A stretch of 64,000 nt of DNA. Source: Corynebacterium aquatimens (GTDB lineage: Bacteria > Actinomycetota > Actinomycetes > Mycobacteriales > Mycobacteriaceae). The notes under the pieces are model-generated. The model was not told where the DNA came from and made no database searches. It was given only the letters and a program-made list of their open reading frames with translations. Position 1 is the first letter of the stretch; each line of letters opens with the position of its first letter. Where the stretch lies: positions 1,984,001-2,048,000 of the forward strand of contig NZ_CP046980.1 in the NCBI RefSeq assembly GCF_030408395.1, in the 5' to 3' direction. The position numbers and the translations under genes were made by a program. This document shows, in pieces, positions 61,649 to 64,000 of the stretch.

Positions 61649-63862
61649 ATGGCCACAATCATCTGGACGCGCACGGACGAGGCTCCGCTGCTCGCAACGT
61701 ACTCGTTCAAACCGATCGTCGAAGCATTCGCTGCTAGCGCGGATGTCGCCGTGGAAACGTGGGACATCTCCCTCGCGGCGCGCATTCTCGCGCAGTTCCC
61801 CGAGCGGCTTGACGACGATCAGAGGGTGCCAGATTATCTGGCCAAGCTGGGCGAACTGACGAAGTCGCCGGACGCGAACATCATTAAGCTCCCCAACATT
61901 TCGGCGTCCCTAGTGCAGCTGAAAAAGGCGATCAAGGAGCTCCAAGACGCGGGCTTTGACGTCCCCGAGTACCCGTCGAACCCCTCTTCTGACGAGGAGA
62001 AGGAAATCCAGGCGAAGTACGACGCCGTGAAGGGCTCCGCTGTGAACCCGGTGCTGCGTCAGGGCAACTCCGATCGTCGTGCGCCGAAATCGGTGAAGAA
62101 CTACGCGAAGAAGCACCCCCATTCCATGGGTGAATGGTCGCCGGAGTCAAAGACGAACGTTGCCACCATGACGCACGGGGACTTCCGCCACACCGAAAAA
62201 TCCGTGATCCTTGACCGCGACGACACGTTGACGATCAAGCTCGTTGGGGACGGCCGCGAAGAAGTTTTCCGCGATGACCTCGTCGTTGGCGCTGGCGACG
62301 TGATCGATGGCGCCTACATGTCCGTGCGTGCGCTCGATGAGTTCTTGCAAGAGTCCATCGTGAAAGCCAAAGAGCTCGGTGTTTTGTTCTCCGTACACCT
62401 CAAGGCCACGATGATGAAGGTCTCCGACCCGATCATCTTCGGCCACGTGGTGCGCGCGTACTTCAAGAACGTGTACGACAAGCACGGCGAGGCACTGTTC
62501 GCCGCGGGCCTTGATGGGGAGAACGGTCTTGCTGCGATCTTCTCCGGTTTGGATGGAATGGGCGAAGAAGGCGACGAGATTCGCGCGGAACTGGAGGCAA
62601 CCCTTGCCCGCCGCGCGAACCTGGCCATGGTGAACTCCGACAAGGGCATCACCAACCTGCACGTTCCCTCCGATGTCATCGTGGACGCATCCATGCCCGC
62701 GATGATCCGAACCTCCGGCCACATGTGGAACGCCAAGGGTGAGGAGCAGGACACCTTGGCTGTCATCCCGGATTCTTCCTACGCTGGGGTGTACCAGGTA
62801 GTCATCGATGACTGCCGCAAAAACGGTGCGTTTGACCCGTCCACGATGGGGACGGTGCCCAACATTGGTCTCATGGCGCAAAAGGCCGAGGAATACGGCT
62901 CCCACAACAAGACCTTTAAGGCGCCATTTGCTGGCGAAATGCAGATCCTCTCTTCTTCCGGCGACGTGCTGATCAGCCACGAGATTGAGGAAGGCGACAT
63001 CTGGCGCTGCTGCTGCACCCGCGACGCGGCGATCCGCGACTGGATCACGCTGGCCGTGGACCGCGCCCGCCGCATGGAGATGAAGGCAATCTTCTGGCTG
63101 GACCCAGAGCGTGCCCACGACCGCAACATCGCCACGCTGGTGCGCGAACAACTGGCCGAGATGGACACCGATGGGCTTGACCTGGACATCCTGTCCCCGG
63201 AAGAAGCGACGCAAGTGTCCATCGACCGCATCCGCCGCGGCGAAGACACCATCTCCGTGACCGGCAACGTTTTGCGCGACTACAACACGGACCTCTTCCC
63301 CATTCTTGAGCTAGGAACCTCTGCAAAGATGCTGTCCGTGGTTCCGCTCATGGCTGGCGGTGGCCTTTTCGAAACCGGCGCCGGCGGGTCCGCACCGAAA
63401 CACGTGGAACAGGTATTGGAGGAAAACCACCTGCGCTGGGATTCCCTAGGTGAGTACCTCGCTTTGACCGAATCCTTCCGCCATGTGGCCGACCGCCACG
63501 ACAACCCCAAGGCTGCAATACTGGGCAACACGCTGGACCGCGCAATCGAGTCCTACCTTGAAAAGGGCCGGTCCCCGTCCCGTAAGGTCGGCGAAATCGA
63601 CGACCGCGGATCCCACGCCTACATCGCCCTGTACTGGGCCGAAGAACTGGCAAACCAGGAAGAAGACGCGGACCTAGCCGCGCACTTCACCGACGTGTAC
63701 AACCAACTGCACGACAATGTCCAGCAAATCTCCGACGAACTGATGGAAGTCCAGGGCTCCCCCGCCGACCTCGGTGGCTACTACTGGCCTGACGAGGAGA
63801 AAACCACCGCGGTCATGCGCCCCTCCGCGAAATTCAACGAGATCATCGACTCCCTGCGCTAA
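61649..63862 (+). CDS. icd: Isocitrate dehydrogenase, NADP-dependent, monomeric
   Basis: 737 residues, the size of the monomeric IDH type found in corynebacteria. The start is [18 protein letters not shown], and the blocks [38 protein letters not shown] and [18 protein letters not shown] are typical. It oxidises isocitrate to 2-oxoglutarate in the citric acid cycle, beside pyc and prpC in pathway terms. GAGGAG lies 13 nt before the ATG, rather far. Confidence 0.97.
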   Translation: MATIIWTRTDEAPLLATYSFKPIVEAFAASADVAVETWDISLAARILAQFPERLDDDQRVPDYLAKLGELTKSPDANIIKLPNISASLVQLKKAIKELQDAGFDVPEYPSNPSSDEEKEIQAKYDAVKGSAVNPVLRQGNSDRRAPKSVKNYAKKHPHSMGEWSPESKTNVATMTHGDFRHTEKSVILDRDDTLTIKLVGDGREEVFRDDLVVGAGDVIDGAYMSVRALDEFLQESIVKAKELGVLFSVHLKATMMKVSDPIIFGHVVRAYFKNVYDKHGEALFAAGLDGENGLAAIFSGLDGMGEEGDEIRAELEATLARRANLAMVNSDKGITNLHVPSDVIVDASMPAMIRTSGHMWNAKGEEQDTLAVIPDSSYAGVYQVVIDDCRKNGAFDPSTMGTVPNIGLMAQKAEEYGSHNKTFKAPFAGEMQILSSSGDVLISHEIEEGDIWRCCCTRDAAIRDWITLAVDRARRMEMKAIFWLDPERAHDRNIATLVREQLAEMDTDGLDLDILSPEEATQVSIDRIRRGEDTISVTGNVLRDYNTDLFPILELGTSAKMLSVVPLMAGGGLFETGAGGSAPKHVEQVLEENHLRWDSLGEYLALTESFRHVADRHDNPKAAILGNTLDRAIESYLEKGRSPSRKVGEIDDRGSHAYIALYWAEELANQEEDADLAAHFTDVYNQLHDNVQQISDELMEVQGSPADLGGYYWPDEEKTTAVMRPSAKFNEIIDSLR

Positions 63863-63915
63863 GCCCTTCGCCCCGGCCCCGCGCCGCGGCTCTGCCCCGG
63901 CATGCCCTGGCCGGG

Positions 63916-64000
63916 CCCCAGTCAGAGCCCGCAAATGCTCGTTCCAGCCCGCCAAGCCCCAGTCAGAGCCCGCAAATGCTCGTTCCAGCCCGCCACGCCC
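63916..64000. repeat. 41-bp tandem repeat, at least two copies, cut by the window edge
   Basis: A 41-bp unit beginning CCCCAGTCAGAGCCCGC is repeated head to tail at 63916-63956 and 63957-63997, nearly identical; the second copy differs near its end (CGCC for AGCC). There is no spacer, so it is a minisatellite-type tandem repeat and not a CRISPR array. It lies just downstream of icd. More copies may follow beyond the edge. Confidence 0.85.

Noticed and set aside
63916..64000. Possible CRISPR array at the right edge
   Set aside because: The repeats are contiguous with no spacers and no cas genes are seen.

Overview
The window is chromosomal DNA from a Corynebacterium species (Actinomycetia, Mycobacteriales). 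The evidence is the mtrA-mtrB-lpqB cluster, a WhiB-family iron-sulphur regulator beside GDP-mannose genes, a WbbL-type rhamnosyltransferase and LCP protein for arabinogalactan-type walls, a fused biotin carboxylase/BCCP subunit with a small epsilon subunit, pyruvate carboxylase and a monomeric isocitrate dehydrogenase. Gene order resembles, from memory, the region of the C. glutamicum chromosome from icd to secA. Base composition is high in G+C except between about 31.4 and 37.6 kb, which is visibly A+T richer. No tRNA, rRNA, CRISPR array, transposase or integrase was seen.

Layout: 0-8.5 kb (minus strand) is a housekeeping block: secA (5' part), hpf, comF-like, lpqB-mtrB-mtrA-tmk and ahcY. 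8.6-17.7 kb is envelope and nucleotide-sugar metabolism: manA, manB, DUF3499, a degenerate metallopeptidase-like gene, whiB2-like, manC, wbbL, lcpA and a TIGR03089 gene. 17.4-21.3 kb is an arsenic-resistance insert (arsC, ACR3 pump, divergent arsR) lying between two diverged copies of the same host segment (3' end of the TIGR03089 gene plus a convergent lipoprotein gene). 21.3-31.4 kb holds ydcF, purE, purK, a PH-domain protein, birA, lipoproteins, a SWIM zinc-finger protein, an HNH/DUF222 protein, an unusual accD-like gene, accE and maf. BirA, AccD, AccE and the AccBC subunit at 39.8 kb belong together in acyl-CoA carboxylation.

31.4-37.7 kb is a defence island: a D12-class adenine methylase in an operon with an AAA ATPase that has TOPRIM-like residues, then a type I-like N6 methylase fused to a specificity-like domain, convergent with a MamI-like restriction endonuclease. 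Between the two modules is a decayed copy of the 3' end, plus terminator, of the ATP-grasp (Cj0069-family) gene that borders the island on the right. Thus both accessory inserts in this window are bordered by diverged copies of a neighbouring host gene end, which points to import by homologous recombination or to insertion with partial duplication.

38-64 kb returns to core functions: rhodanese, accBC, GNAT, a heme-export/heme-sensing module resembling hrtBA-chrSA, pyc, the methylcitrate cycle operon prpD-prpB-prpC, an M20 amidohydrolase, an XRE regulator, a small helical protein coupled to an NlpC/P60 hydrolase, a DD-carboxypeptidase, a YihY-type membrane protein, trpS, an orphan Phd-type antitoxin with a decayed toxin stub and an iteron-like promoter, xthA and icd. 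The window ends in a 41-bp tandem repeat that continues past the edge.
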